Shown: piece after piece, positions 33,495 through 42,316 of the stretch
Position numbering within the stretch: position 1 is the stretch's first letter
Layout of the letters: each line of letters starts with the position of its first letter
NCBI RefSeq assembly: GCF_007830175.1
Contig: NZ_VLKH01000007.1
Location: forward strand, 118,491-182,490
DNA from: Sedimentibacter saalensis
GTDB lineage: Bacteria; Bacillota; Clostridia; Tissierellales; Sedimentibacteraceae
Reading direction: 5' to 3'
DNA: 64,000 nt
The notes under the pieces: generated by a model
Told to the model about the DNA's origin: nothing
Databases searched by the model: none
The model's input: only the letters and a program-made list of their open reading frames with translations
Position numbers and translations under genes: made by a program

Positions 33495-34478
33495 ATGGAG
33501 AAAATAGAGAAATGTTTAAAACATGAAGGCGGACAAGTATTGGTGCTGGCAGCGCTTTTGATGACGGTGCTGATTGGCATTGCCGCCCTGGCAGTGGACA
33601 TAGGAATGGTTGCTGTAACAAAATCGAAACTGCAAAACGATGCCGATGCTGCAGCATTGGCAGGAGCAATGGAAATATCATCAGGAAAGACAAAGGCTGA
33701 GGAAGCTGCAAAATTATATGCCAAAGCCAATGACAGTAAGCTGGAAGATTCAAACATAAAGGCAAAAGCTGATACCGGTGCCCGCACCATAGAAGTTGTT
33801 TGTACAAAAAAGGTTTCTTATACATTTGCAAAAGTCTTAGGGTTTAGCAATACAGAAGTGTCTGCAATTGCTGTTGCAGAACTTCCTGCAGTACAGTGGA
33901 CCGGTGATGCGTTGCCTTTTATAAACATTACATTCGATTACTTAAATACAGATCCTATGGCATGGACAAACGCAGGAAAGGGACTAAAAGGAACAGTGAC
34001 TGATTTTTACACAAGAAACAGCGGAACAGACAATGCTTATTTTGAATTGGAATATGCAGATGGATTAACCATTAAGGAAGGATTTTCTAATGGAGAGAAG
34101 GGGCTGGATGGCAGTAAGTTAAGTGATGGGTTAGATTATGTTTTGACCGATGAAGACAAAAATATCAAAAAAGTATATATTTTCAGTCTGAGTTCAAAAG
34201 TCATACAAAGCGGAGAGGTTACTGTAAATAATAGAAAGAAAACCATACCGCTTAATAAATTAAATCAGCTTAAAAATAATGACGTCATAGACCCATATCA
34301 GCTTGTTCTTATTGAATGTCTGCTTATTGACTATAAAGATTCCAATAAGCATGATATTGAGCTTAAATATCTGGGAAAAACATATGATTTGGGAAATAAC
34401 GATCCCAGCAACCCTCTGCCTGATTATCCCACAGATTATGTACGGCCCGGAGGTGGCTCTACAAGACTCATAAAATAA
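33495..34478 (+). CDS. TadG-like (Flp pilus-assembly type) surface protein
   Basis: A 327-residue protein. Residues about 12-60 are the TadG/TadE-type N-terminal segment: GGQVLVLAALLMT, a membrane helix (about 15-37), then VDIGMVAVTKSKLQNDADAAALAGA. The remaining extracellular part has no recognised domain and ends in a Gly/Ser tail. Tad-type proteins contribute to adhesion pili or pseudopili; no other tad gene lies nearby. The ATG follows TTAAGGGGGG. A c-di-GMP-I riboswitch and terminator lie directly upstream, so the protein should be made according to c-di-GMP level, as with other clostridial surface appendages. Confidence 0.8.
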   Translation: MEKIEKCLKHEGGQVLVLAALLMTVLIGIAALAVDIGMVAVTKSKLQNDADAAALAGAMEISSGKTKAEEAAKLYAKANDSKLEDSNIKAKADTGARTIEVVCTKKVSYTFAKVLGFSNTEVSAIAVAELPAVQWTGDALPFINITFDYLNTDPMAWTNAGKGLKGTVTDFYTRNSGTDNAYFELEYADGLTIKEGFSNGEKGLDGSKLSDGLDYVLTDEDKNIKKVYIFSLSSKVIQSGEVTVNNRKKTIPLNKLNQLKNNDVIDPYQLVLIECLLIDYKDSNKHDIELKYLGKTYDLGNNDPSNPLPDYPTDYVRPGGGSTRLIK

Positions 34479-34512
34479 AATCAAGCAAATGAATTTAATT
34501 AAAGTACTGTTG

Positions 34513-34548
34513 AAATTCCTCTGGATTATAATTCAGAGGAATTTTTTG
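34513..34548 (+). terminator. Intrinsic terminator
   Basis: AAATTCCTCTG and CAGAGGAATTT with a ten-base loop, then a T run. Confidence 0.85.
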
Positions 34549-34595
34549 TCACTTGTATAATTTGATTTTAACCCTGTTAATTTCATGTAATAGTT

Positions 34596-34631
34596 TTGAT
34601 ATTAGAGAAAATTGTGATATAATATATCACA
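34596..34631 (+). promoter_or_regulatory. Promoter with a 19-base palindromic operator over the -10
   Basis: TTGATA (34596-34601) and TATAAT (34618-34623), 16 apart. A perfect palindrome TGTGATATA-a-TATATCACA (34613-34631) covers the -10. A dimeric repressor bound here would block the small gene at 34662. The half-site spacing is longer than that of a Crp site. Confidence 0.65.
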
Positions 34632-34661
34632 TAGAGTATGAAGTTGGCAAAGGAGTATGAC

Positions 34662-34958
34662 ATGATTGTAATAACAGAAAAAGCAATAAATTTCCTGAAT
34701 AAAAAAGGCAGGCGTGAAGTAATAATCGAATATCCGGAATATAGAGCCAGCTGTGAGTGCGCGTTTGTTCAGGTTCCTGAAATTTTCGCCAAAAAGCCGA
34801 AGACTGAAGAAAACTACTGCAAGACTGTTGTTGATGGTGTTGAGGTTTTTCTGTCAAAACAGGTTGCTCTCCCTGCAGAAAATGATGTAACAATTGATCT
34901 TGATTCATTTTTGGGTATAAAAAGCCTGACAGTATCCGGATTTAAATCTGAAGACTAA
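34662..34958 (+). CDS. Small HesB-like / Cys-motif protein
   Basis: A 98-residue protein. It resembles the small HesB-like (seleno)protein group: MIVITEKAINFLNKKG at the start, a central Cys pair in SCECAF, VVDGVEVFLSK, and the late IDLDSFLGIKSLTVSGFK. HesB relatives are iron-sulfur carriers; the role of this short group is unknown. The start is ATG 34662 because AAGGAG at 34650-34655 is properly spaced, while ATG 34638 precedes it. Cys is encoded normally, with no in-frame TGA. The promoter carries a palindromic operator, so it is probably tightly regulated. Confidence 0.65.
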   Translation: MIVITEKAINFLNKKGRREVIIEYPEYRASCECAFVQVPEIFAKKPKTEENYCKTVVDGVEVFLSKQVALPAENDVTIDLDSFLGIKSLTVSGFKSED

Positions 34959-34966
34959 ATAATACA

Positions 34967-34991
34967 AAAGCTCCGGCAATGACGGAGCTTT
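34967..34991 (+). terminator. Hairpin after the HesB-like gene
   Basis: Stem AAAGCTCCG/CGGAGCTTT with loop GCAATGA. The T run is short, so terminator strength is uncertain. Confidence 0.5.
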
Positions 34992-35237
34992 AATGTTATC
35001 AGGAGCTAAGGGAGAACTTGCTTTGATGACAATTTTTTTATTTATGTTCCAGAAATCGACAAATTACTCAAACTAAAACTGATAAAATAAAATGAATTAT
35101 GTTTTAGTAAATGTATAAACAATTCCAGGTGATCAATTAATATCAGATTAGAGAAGCGAAATTGAAGTAGTGAAGATATCATTTTGAAAAACCAATAAAT
35201 CAACTTGGACTAAAAAAATACATCAAAGGAGATAATT

Positions 35238-35642
35238 ATGGATAATGGATATAATAACAAAACTCTAAAGGTGCTCATCATTGATGATAATAAGGATTTA
35301 ACAGAAATAATGTGCGACCTGATTGGTTTTTTAGGACATAAAACCATTTGCTCACAGGACGGAAAAGATGGTATTGCAATGGCTAAGGAACACCATCCGG
35401 ATGTTATCATATGCGATATAGGTCTTCCGGTTATGGATGGATATGAGGTGGCACAGCAATTGAGAAAAGACGATGAGATAAAGGAAACATTTTTAATAGC
35501 TTTATCAGGATATGCAGGAGCCGAAGACAGGAAAAGGTCCAGAGAAGCGGGATTTGACAGACATCTGGCAAAACCTGCTGACATATCAGCAATAGAAAGG
35601 GTCATTGCAGAAGCGGCTATGAGAATTAAACAAACAGTATAA
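35238..35642 (+). CDS. Single-domain CheY-like response regulator
   Basis: A 134-residue receiver domain without an output domain. The acidic pocket is Asp16-Asp17 in IIDDNKD, the phosphoacceptor Asp60 in IICDIGLPVMDG, the conserved Ser/Thr in ALSGY and Lys112 in LAKPAD. Such stand-alone receivers signal to other proteins (phosphorelay, motility, c-di-GMP enzymes). The ATG follows AAAGGAGA. No kinase lies next to it; a degenerate kinase-like protein occurs 10 kb away. A terminator follows. Confidence 0.92.
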   Translation: MDNGYNNKTLKVLIIDDNKDLTEIMCDLIGFLGHKTICSQDGKDGIAMAKEHHPDVIICDIGLPVMDGYEVAQQLRKDDEIKETFLIALSGYAGAEDRKRSREAGFDRHLAKPADISAIERVIAEAAMRIKQTV

Positions 35643-35651
35643 GCTTATAAC

Positions 35652-35694
35652 AAAACAAGGAATATTTCATTATGAATATCCTTGTTTTTATTTT
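35652..35694 (+). terminator. Intrinsic terminator after the response regulator
   Basis: AAAACAAGGA-ATATT and TATCCTTGTTTT form an imperfect stem followed by TTTATTTT. Confidence 0.75.
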
Positions 35695-36059
35695 GCTGTA
35701 AATTAGAAAATACATTTATATAAGTATGATAAATCTTTATTTTAAAGATAAAAATTTATAATTAATGAAATTAACAAAAATGCAAAAAATTACTTTTTAA
35801 ATAATTTATAAGATAGCAATAAAAAATCAGTATAATGAAAAATGATTTTATGCCAATATTGTTACAAATTATTAACAAAAAGCAAAATTACTGCTTTAAC
35901 ATTTAAAAATAATTTAAAATATTTTTAATAAAAATGACATTGATAAAAAATATCAAAAATATATTACATAATATTAAAATAATGCTTGTATGATTATAAA
36001 AAATCTAATATAATAGTAAAAAATTTATATTAAAGATTAAAATGACAGGGGAGAGCATT
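35695..36059. promoter_or_regulatory. AT-rich upstream region and promoter of gltB
   Basis: About 300 bases are extremely A/T-rich, with no ORF or known RNA motif. A promoter TTGTAT (35986-35991) and TATAAT (36009-36014), spaced 17, lies 46 bases before gltB. The A-tracts further upstream could act as an UP element. Confidence 0.65.
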
Positions 36060-39000
36060 ATGAAAAATTATGGAGTACCTAATAAACAAGGTCTTTATGA
36101 CCCGGCATTTGAACACGATGCATGCGGAATGGGTTTTGTTGTTAATATAAATGGCGAAAAATCTTACGACATCGTAGACGATGCTTTAACAGTTCTTGAA
36201 AATATGAGTCACAGAGGAGCAAGCGGTTCGGATGAATCAGGAGACGGCGCAGGTATAACTGTGCAGATACCTCATGATTTTTTCAAACGTGAATGCGAGG
36301 TCTTGGACTTTGAGCTTCCTGAAGAAGGAAGTTACGGTGTAGGAATGATATTTGCCCACAAGTATGACAAATTCAGAAATATTCAAATGAAAACATTTAC
36401 GGATATTGCTGAAGAAGAAGGTCAGCATGTCTTAGGATGGAGGGATGTTCCCGTAGATGGAACTATTATAGGTGAGAAGGCTAAGGCTTCTATGCCTAGA
36501 ATTATTCAGGTGTTCATCGAGAAAAACAATTCTATTGCAGATTCCATGGCTTTTGAAAGAAAGCTATATGTAATAAGGAAAAGAGCAGAAAAGACAATTG
36601 GTCCCATGAGTGAGCAAAACGGAGGAATATTTTATTTTGCAAGCCTTTCATCAAAGACTATTGTATATAAGGGAATGCTTACATCTGAACAACTGAGAAA
36701 TTTCTATCTTGACTTGTCAGACCTGGAATTTAAATCTTGTCTTGCAATGATACATTCAAGATTCAGCACAAACACATTTCCAAGCTGGGAAAGAGCACAC
36801 CCTAACAGATATCTTGTTCACAATGGTGAAATAAATACAATCAGAGGAAATGTCAACTGGATGAATGCAAGACAAAAAAGAATGACATCTCCTTATTTTG
36901 AAAACATTCACAAGGTTTTTCCTATTATAGATGAAACAGGAAGCGACTCCTCCATGTTTGACAACTGTCTGGAGTTTTTATATCTCACAGGAAGATCACT
37001 GCAGGAATCAATCATGATGATGATACCGGAGCCTTGGGAAAAGAACAAGACCATGTCCAAGGAAAAGAGAGAATTTTACAAGTTCAACAACTTCCTCATG
37101 GAAGCCTGGGACGGTCCTGCAGCCATGGCTTTCACAGACGGTGACATAATCGGAGGAATTCTTGACAGAAACGGACTCAGGCCTTCAAGATATTATGTAA
37201 CAAAGGATGACAGGGTTATACTTGCATCTGAAGTTGGAGTTATTGACATAGATAATGACAACGTAAAATCAAAGGGAAGACTTGAACCTGGAAAAATGCT
37301 TTTGATTGATACAAGGGCAAAGAGAATTATAACAGACCATGAGCTGAAAAAATATGTTTCTACTCTTCATCCATATGCTGAATGGAACAAGAAACATATT
37401 ATAAATCTCAGCGACCTGCCGGTTGCATTGGAAAAGGATGTAAAGATGAAAGACCTGCTGCAGCAGCAGAAAGCTTTCGGATACACATATGAAGATATAG
37501 CTAAAGGCATACAGCCTACAGCCATAGAAGGCGAAGAACCTGTTGGTTCCATGGGGATTGATTCTCCGCTGGCAGTTTTGTCAGAAAAGCCTCAGATGCT
37601 TTACCTGTACTTCAAGCAGCTTTTTGCTCAGGTTACAAATCCTCCTATAGATGCCATAAGGGAAGAAATCATCACATCAACAAGCGTAAGCCTGGGTGAC
37701 AGCGGAAACCTAATAAATCCTGACGGAGACAATTCTGCAAGCTTGTTTTTGGAAAACCCCATACTTACAAATGAACAGCTTAATACCATAAAGCACCTGA
37801 ACAACGATCACTTGAGAGTTGCTACGGTTTCCATACTTTACAAGGTATCTGAAGGACCTGCTGCCATGGAAAAAGCACTGGAACGCATTTTTGCAGAATC
37901 AGATACGGCTATTACAAGAGGAGCAAACATAATCTTGTTGTCAGACAGAGGCGTTAACAAGGACTTTGCTGCAGTTCCGGCGCTCTTAGCTTCATCCGGA
38001 CTTCATCAGTACCTTACAAGAATGGAAAAAAGAACAAATATAGGCATAGTTCTTGAATCCGGAGAACCTAGAGAAGTTCATCATTTCTGCACTCTCATAG
38101 GCTACGGTGTAACTGCCATAAATCCTTACCTTGCTTTTGAAACAATAAAGGATTTAGCTGACAGTAAATCCCTTAACACAATTACATTTGAAGAAGGAAA
38201 GAAAAATTATATCAAGGCAATGGTTAAGGGTATACTCAAGGTTATTTCAAAGATGGGTATTTCAACAATCAGAAGCTACCACGGAGCGCAGATATTTGAA
38301 GCAGTTGGAATCAAGAAGGACGTTGTGGACAAGTACTTCACAAAGACACCATCAAGAATAGAAGGATTAGGTCTTGAAGATATAGCTCTTGAAAATCAAA
38401 TGAGACATGAAAGTGCCTATGATGAAAACTCTCCATACACGGACACTCTTGAAGTCGGAGGATATTTCCAGTGCCTGGACGACGGAGAAGTTCACATGTA
38501 CAATCCTGAAACCATATACATGCTTCAGAAAGCCTGCAGGGAAGGGAATTACAATCTTTACAAAAAATATTCGGAAAAAATAAATGAAGAAAAAGTTTAT
38601 ACCCTGAGAAACCTCCTTGATTTCAATTACAACCACAAGGAAGCAATACCGGTAGAGGAAGTTGAATCTGTTGAATCCATAGTAAAGAAATTCAAAACAG
38701 GTGCAATGTCCTACGGCTCACTGAGCAAGGAAGCCCATGAAACTCTGGCCATAGCAATGAACAGGCTGGGAGGAAAGAGCAACACCGGCGAAGGCGGCGA
38801 GGATCCTGAAAGATTTAAAATACTGGAAAACGGTGATTCCAAAAACAGTGCTGTAAAACAGGTAGCATCAGGACGTTTTGGAGTAACAAGCAACTATCTT
38901 GTAAATGCAAGAGAAATTCAAATAAAAATGGCTCAGGGTGCAAAACCCGGCGAAGGTGGACAGCTTCCGGGACTCAAGGTTTATCCGGAAATTGCAAAGG

Positions 39001-40664
39001 TAAGACATTCAACACCGGGTGTTACGCTTATTTCACCTCCTCCTCACCACGATATTTATTCAATTGAAGATATTGGTGAACTCATTCATGACCTTAAAAA
39101 TGCAAACCGTTATGCAAGAATAAATGTTAAGCTGGTATCGGAATCAGGAGTAGGAACAGTTGCAGCCGGTCTTGCCAAGGGTAAGGCTGATGTAATCCTC
39201 ATAAGCGGTTATGACGGAGGTACAGGAGCTGCACCAAGAACAAGCATAAGAAATACAGGACTTCCATGGGAGTTAGGTCTTGCTGAAGCTCACCAGACAC
39301 TTGTTCTTAACAATTTAAGAGACAGGGTTGCTCTTGAAACAGACGGAAAGCTTTTATCAGGAAGAGACATAGCAATTGCAGCAATGCTCGGAGCTGAAGA
39401 ATTCGGTTTTGCCACAACTCCACTTGTAGTACTGGGCTGCGTTATGATGAGAGTGTGCAACTTAAACACATGTCCAATAGGAATTGCAACTCAGGATGAA
39501 AATTTAAGGAAAAACTTCGCCGGAAAACCGGAACACATAGAAAACTTCATGAGGTTCATGGCAAGAGAACTGAGAGAAATAATGGCTCAGCTTGGTTTCA
39601 GAACATTGAAGGAAATGGTTGGAAGGACCGATAAGCTTAAACAAAGAGAAAACATAACAAACTGGAAAGCCAAAAAAATAGATATGACACAAATATTGTA
39701 CCAGCCTTTCTCGGGGGCTGATGTGGGTAGGTACAACATTCAACCGCAAAATCATATGCTTGATAAATCTATGGATATGAAAAAGCTTTTGAAAATGGTT
39801 AAACCTGCTCTTGAAAACCAGAAGCCTATCCGGGCCAAACTCAAAATAAGCAACACAGACAGGGTTGTTGGGACAATCATAGGAAGTGAAATATCAAAAC
39901 AATATGGAGAAGCAGGACTTGCAGACGATACTATACATTTGTCATTTGTTGGAACTGCAGGACAAAGTTTTGGAGCGTTTATTCCAAAAGGAATGACGCT
40001 GGAGCTTGAGGGAGATTCAAACGACTATATAGGCAAGGGACTTTCAGGAGGAAAAATAATAGTATATCCTCCAAAGAATTCAGATTTCGTACCTGAAAAT
40101 AATATTATCATAGGAAATGCTGCATTCTATGGAGCAACTTCAGGGGAAGCTTACATCTGTGGAAAAGCAGGAGAAAGATTCCTCATAAGAAACAGCGGAA
40201 TGAAGGCTGTTATTGAAGGTGTGGGAGACCATGGCTGCGAATACATGACAGGCGGAAAAGTAATCATACTTGGAAAGACAGGCAGGAATTTTGCAGCAGG
40301 TATGTCCGGAGGAACGGTATATGTCCTTGATTTTGAAGAAGATTGCCTCAACAGTTCAATAAGCAATGTTGAAACAATAACAAGCCAGAAGGAAATGGAC
40401 GAAATAAAAGAAATGATACAAAAGCACGTTGACTACACAGGCAGCACTCAGGGCAAAAGGATTATTCATGACTGGGAAAGTTATTCTCACAGATTCACAA
40501 AAATAATTCCTTCTGAATACAAGCATATGATGGAAAGCATAGAAAAAGCATACAGTCTGGGACTCACAGGACATGAAGCTTTAAGCTATGCATACAGAGA
40601 AAGGTACTCAACTGCCGAAAACAAAGAAGTAAAAAGTGAAACTGTTGAAAATATTGCTAAATGA
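36060..40664 (+). CDS. gltB: Glutamate synthase (NADPH) large subunit
   Basis: A 1534-residue GOGAT alpha subunit that makes two glutamates from glutamine and 2-oxoglutarate. Order: a short propeptide, the class II amidotransferase whose N-terminal nucleophile is the Cys of HDACGMGF (about residue 22, exposed by processing), the central linker, the FMN/2-oxoglutarate barrel (about 820-1200) with KPGEGGQLPG and the 3Fe-4S site C-x5-C-x4-C in CVMMRVCNLNTC, and the C-terminal GXGXG beta-helix. The start is ATG 36060 behind AGGGGAGA, not the ATG at 36042. It overlaps no gene, and gltD follows at once. Confidence 0.97.
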   Translation: MKNYGVPNKQGLYDPAFEHDACGMGFVVNINGEKSYDIVDDALTVLENMSHRGASGSDESGDGAGITVQIPHDFFKRECEVLDFELPEEGSYGVGMIFAHKYDKFRNIQMKTFTDIAEEEGQHVLGWRDVPVDGTIIGEKAKASMPRIIQVFIEKNNSIADSMAFERKLYVIRKRAEKTIGPMSEQNGGIFYFASLSSKTIVYKGMLTSEQLRNFYLDLSDLEFKSCLAMIHSRFSTNTFPSWERAHPNRYLVHNGEINTIRGNVNWMNARQKRMTSPYFENIHKVFPIIDETGSDSSMFDNCLEFLYLTGRSLQESIMMMIPEPWEKNKTMSKEKREFYKFNNFLMEAWDGPAAMAFTDGDIIGGILDRNGLRPSRYYVTKDDRVILASEVGVIDIDNDNVKSKGRLEPGKMLLIDTRAKRIITDHELKKYVSTLHPYAEWNKKHIINLSDLPVALEKDVKMKDLLQQQKAFGYTYEDIAKGIQPTAIEGEEPVGSMGIDSPLAVLSEKPQMLYLYFKQLFAQVTNPPIDAIREEIITSTSVSLGDSGNLINPDGDNSASLFLENPILTNEQLNTIKHLNNDHLRVATVSILYKVSEGPAAMEKALERIFAESDTAITRGANIILLSDRGVNKDFAAVPALLASSGLHQYLTRMEKRTNIGIVLESGEPREVHHFCTLIGYGVTAINPYLAFETIKDLADSKSLNTITFEEGKKNYIKAMVKGILKVISKMGISTIRSYHGAQIFEAVGIKKDVVDKYFTKTPSRIEGLGLEDIALENQMRHESAYDENSPYTDTLEVGGYFQCLDDGEVHMYNPETIYMLQKACREGNYNLYKKYSEKINEEKVYTLRNLLDFNYNHKEAIPVEEVESVESIVKKFKTGAMSYGSLSKEAHETLAIAMNRLGGKSNTGEGGEDPERFKILENGDSKNSAVKQVASGRFGVTSNYLVNAREIQIKMAQGAKPGEGGQLPGLKVYPEIAKVRHSTPGVTLISPPPHHDIYSIEDIGELIHDLKNANRYARINVKLVSESGVGTVAAGLAKGKADVILISGYDGGTGAAPRTSIRNTGLPWELGLAEAHQTLVLNNLRDRVALETDGKLLSGRDIAIAAMLGAEEFGFATTPLVVLGCVMMRVCNLNTCPIGIATQDENLRKNFAGKPEHIENFMRFMARELREIMAQLGFRTLKEMVGRTDKLKQRENITNWKAKKIDMTQILYQPFSGADVGRYNIQPQNHMLDKSMDMKKLLKMVKPALENQKPIRAKLKISNTDRVVGTIIGSEISKQYGEAGLADDTIHLSFVGTAGQSFGAFIPKGMTLELEGDSNDYIGKGLSGGKIIVYPPKNSDFVPENNIIIGNAAFYGATSGEAYICGKAGERFLIRNSGMKAVIEGVGDHGCEYMTGGKVIILGKTGRNFAAGMSGGTVYVLDFEEDCLNSSISNVETITSQKEMDEIKEMIQKHVDYTGSTQGKRIIHDWESYSHRFTKIIPSEYKHMMESIEKAYSLGLTGHEALSYAYRERYSTAENKEVKSETVENIAK

Positions 40665-40675
40665 TAGGAGATACT

Positions 40676-42160
40676 ATGGGAAAATCTACGGGTTTTTTAG
40701 AATATAAAAGAGTTGAACATAAAAAGCGAAATCCAAAAGAAAGAATAAAGGACTGGAATGAAATAAAGCTTCCTATGGAAGCAGAAGAACTTCAAATGCA
40801 GGGAGCAAGATGCATGAACTGCGGAACTCCCTTCTGCCAGGGAGGCATCATATTAAACGGCATGGTGGCAGGATGCCCCATGCACAACCTAGTACCTGAA
40901 TGGAATGACCTTGTTTACAAGGGACAGTGGGAGCTTGCATACAAAAGGCTTGTAAGGACAAATCCATTTCCGGAATTCACAGGGAGGGTTTGCCCCTCCC
41001 CTTGTGAGGGTTCCTGTACCGAAGGCCACATTGGAGATCCTGTTGCAATTCATGACATTGAATTTGAAATTATTGAAAAGGCATACAAAGAAGGCTGGGT
41101 AAAACCAAGAAAGACAAAGGAAACGGGAAAGAAGGTTGTTGTTGTTGGCTCAGGGCCGTCAGGTCTGTCTGCAGCATATTATTTAAATGCCGTTGGCCAC
41201 GATGTAACCGTGTATGAAAGAGAAGATAAGCCTGGCGGACTTTTGATGTACGGAATTCCTAACATGAAGCTTGATAAGAAAGTTGTGGATAGGCGAATAG
41301 AGCTCATGAAAAAATCAGGCATAAAGTTTGTTTTCAATGTTGAAGTTGGTACAGACATTACAACAAATGAACTGTTGGACAGAAACGATGCAGTTGTTTT
41401 GTGCGGAGGAGCCAAGAAAGCAAGAGGACTTGAAGTTGAAGGCAAAGATTTAAAGGGCGTTTGCGGGGCCATAGAATTTCTTACTAACAGCACAAAGAAT
41501 GTTTTGAAGATAAACAAAGAACACAACGAAGTTTTAAGTGCCAAAGGAAAAAATGTCATTGTCGTGGGAGGAGGCGACACAGGAACAGACTGTGTAGGCT
41601 CATCAATCAGGCAAGGCTGCAGCAGCGTGTTCCAGTTTGAAATAATGCCTGAACCACCAAAGGAAAGGGATGACAATACAAATCCATGGCCGGAATGGCC
41701 TAAAAAGCTTAAGGTTGATTACGGTCAGGAAGAAGCCATAAGTCTTTACAAAAAAGATCCGAGAAACTACAACATTTCTACAAAAAAAATCGTAGGAAAT
41801 GAAAAAGGCGAAGTAAAGGAAATCCATACAGTGGAGGTAATCTGGACAAAGGATGAGACAGGAAGAGTCATTCCAAAGGAAATTCCGGGTTCAGAAAAAG
41901 TGTGGAAGGCAGACATTGTGATAATAGCCATGGGCTTTTTAGGACCGGAAGACACTGTAATAGATGAGCTAAAGCTTGAAAGAGACAACAGAAGCAATGT
42001 TAAGGCTGAATACGGAATTTTTAAAACAAATGTGGAAAAACTGTTTGCAGCAGGAGATATGAGAAGAGGACAAAGCCTTGTTGTATGGGCTATTCAGGAA
42101 GGAAAACTTGCTGCAAGAGAAATTGATAAATATTTAATGGGAAAAAGTGTAATAAAGTAG
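40676..42160 (+). CDS. gltD: Glutamate synthase small subunit
   Basis: A 494-residue flavoprotein that passes electrons from NAD(P)H to GltB. The N-terminal ferredoxin-like part has CMNCGTPFCQGG and a later CPSPCEGSC for iron-sulfur clusters. The FAD Rossmann motif is GSGPSGLSAAYY (about 149-160) and the NAD(P) motif is GGGDTGTDC (about 289-297). The late AAGDMRRGQSLVVWAI motif is standard. The start is ATG 40676 behind TAGGAGA; the in-frame ATG at 40661 overlaps the end of gltB. With gltB it forms the GOGAT operon, closed by a terminator at 42193. Confidence 0.96.
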   Translation: MGKSTGFLEYKRVEHKKRNPKERIKDWNEIKLPMEAEELQMQGARCMNCGTPFCQGGIILNGMVAGCPMHNLVPEWNDLVYKGQWELAYKRLVRTNPFPEFTGRVCPSPCEGSCTEGHIGDPVAIHDIEFEIIEKAYKEGWVKPRKTKETGKKVVVVGSGPSGLSAAYYLNAVGHDVTVYEREDKPGGLLMYGIPNMKLDKKVVDRRIELMKKSGIKFVFNVEVGTDITTNELLDRNDAVVLCGGAKKARGLEVEGKDLKGVCGAIEFLTNSTKNVLKINKEHNEVLSAKGKNVIVVGGGDTGTDCVGSSIRQGCSSVFQFEIMPEPPKERDDNTNPWPEWPKKLKVDYGQEEAISLYKKDPRNYNISTKKIVGNEKGEVKEIHTVEVIWTKDETGRVIPKEIPGSEKVWKADIVIIAMGFLGPEDTVIDELKLERDNRSNVKAEYGIFKTNVEKLFAAGDMRRGQSLVVWAIQEGKLAAREIDKYLMGKSVIK

Positions 42161-42192
42161 TAAGTATTGTTATGTGATGAGTGTAGAAAAAT

Positions 42193-42232
42193 AAAACAAT
42201 GGGTGGATAAATTTCCCCATTGTTTTGTTTTT
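42193..42232 (+). terminator. Intrinsic terminator of gltBD
   Basis: AAAACAATGGG and CCCATTGTTTT form an 11-base stem with a T-rich tail. Confidence 0.85.
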
Positions 42233-42233
42233 A

Positions 42234-42275
42234 ACCATGTTTTTGTTTGACTTCAACGAAAACATGGTATATAGT
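42234..42275 (+). promoter_or_regulatory. Palindrome-flanked promoter of the second GltD-like gene
   Basis: A stem ACCATGTTTTTGTT (42234-42247) pairs with AACGAAAACATGGT (42255-42268), with one wobble. A -35 TTGACT (42247-42252) lies at its apex and a -10 TATAGT (42270-42275) just after it, spacing 17. This looks like an operator overlapping a promoter. Confidence 0.65.
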
Positions 42276-42316
42276 AAACAAAATTATTTCATTACAGATT
42301 GTTGACGGAGGAATTT

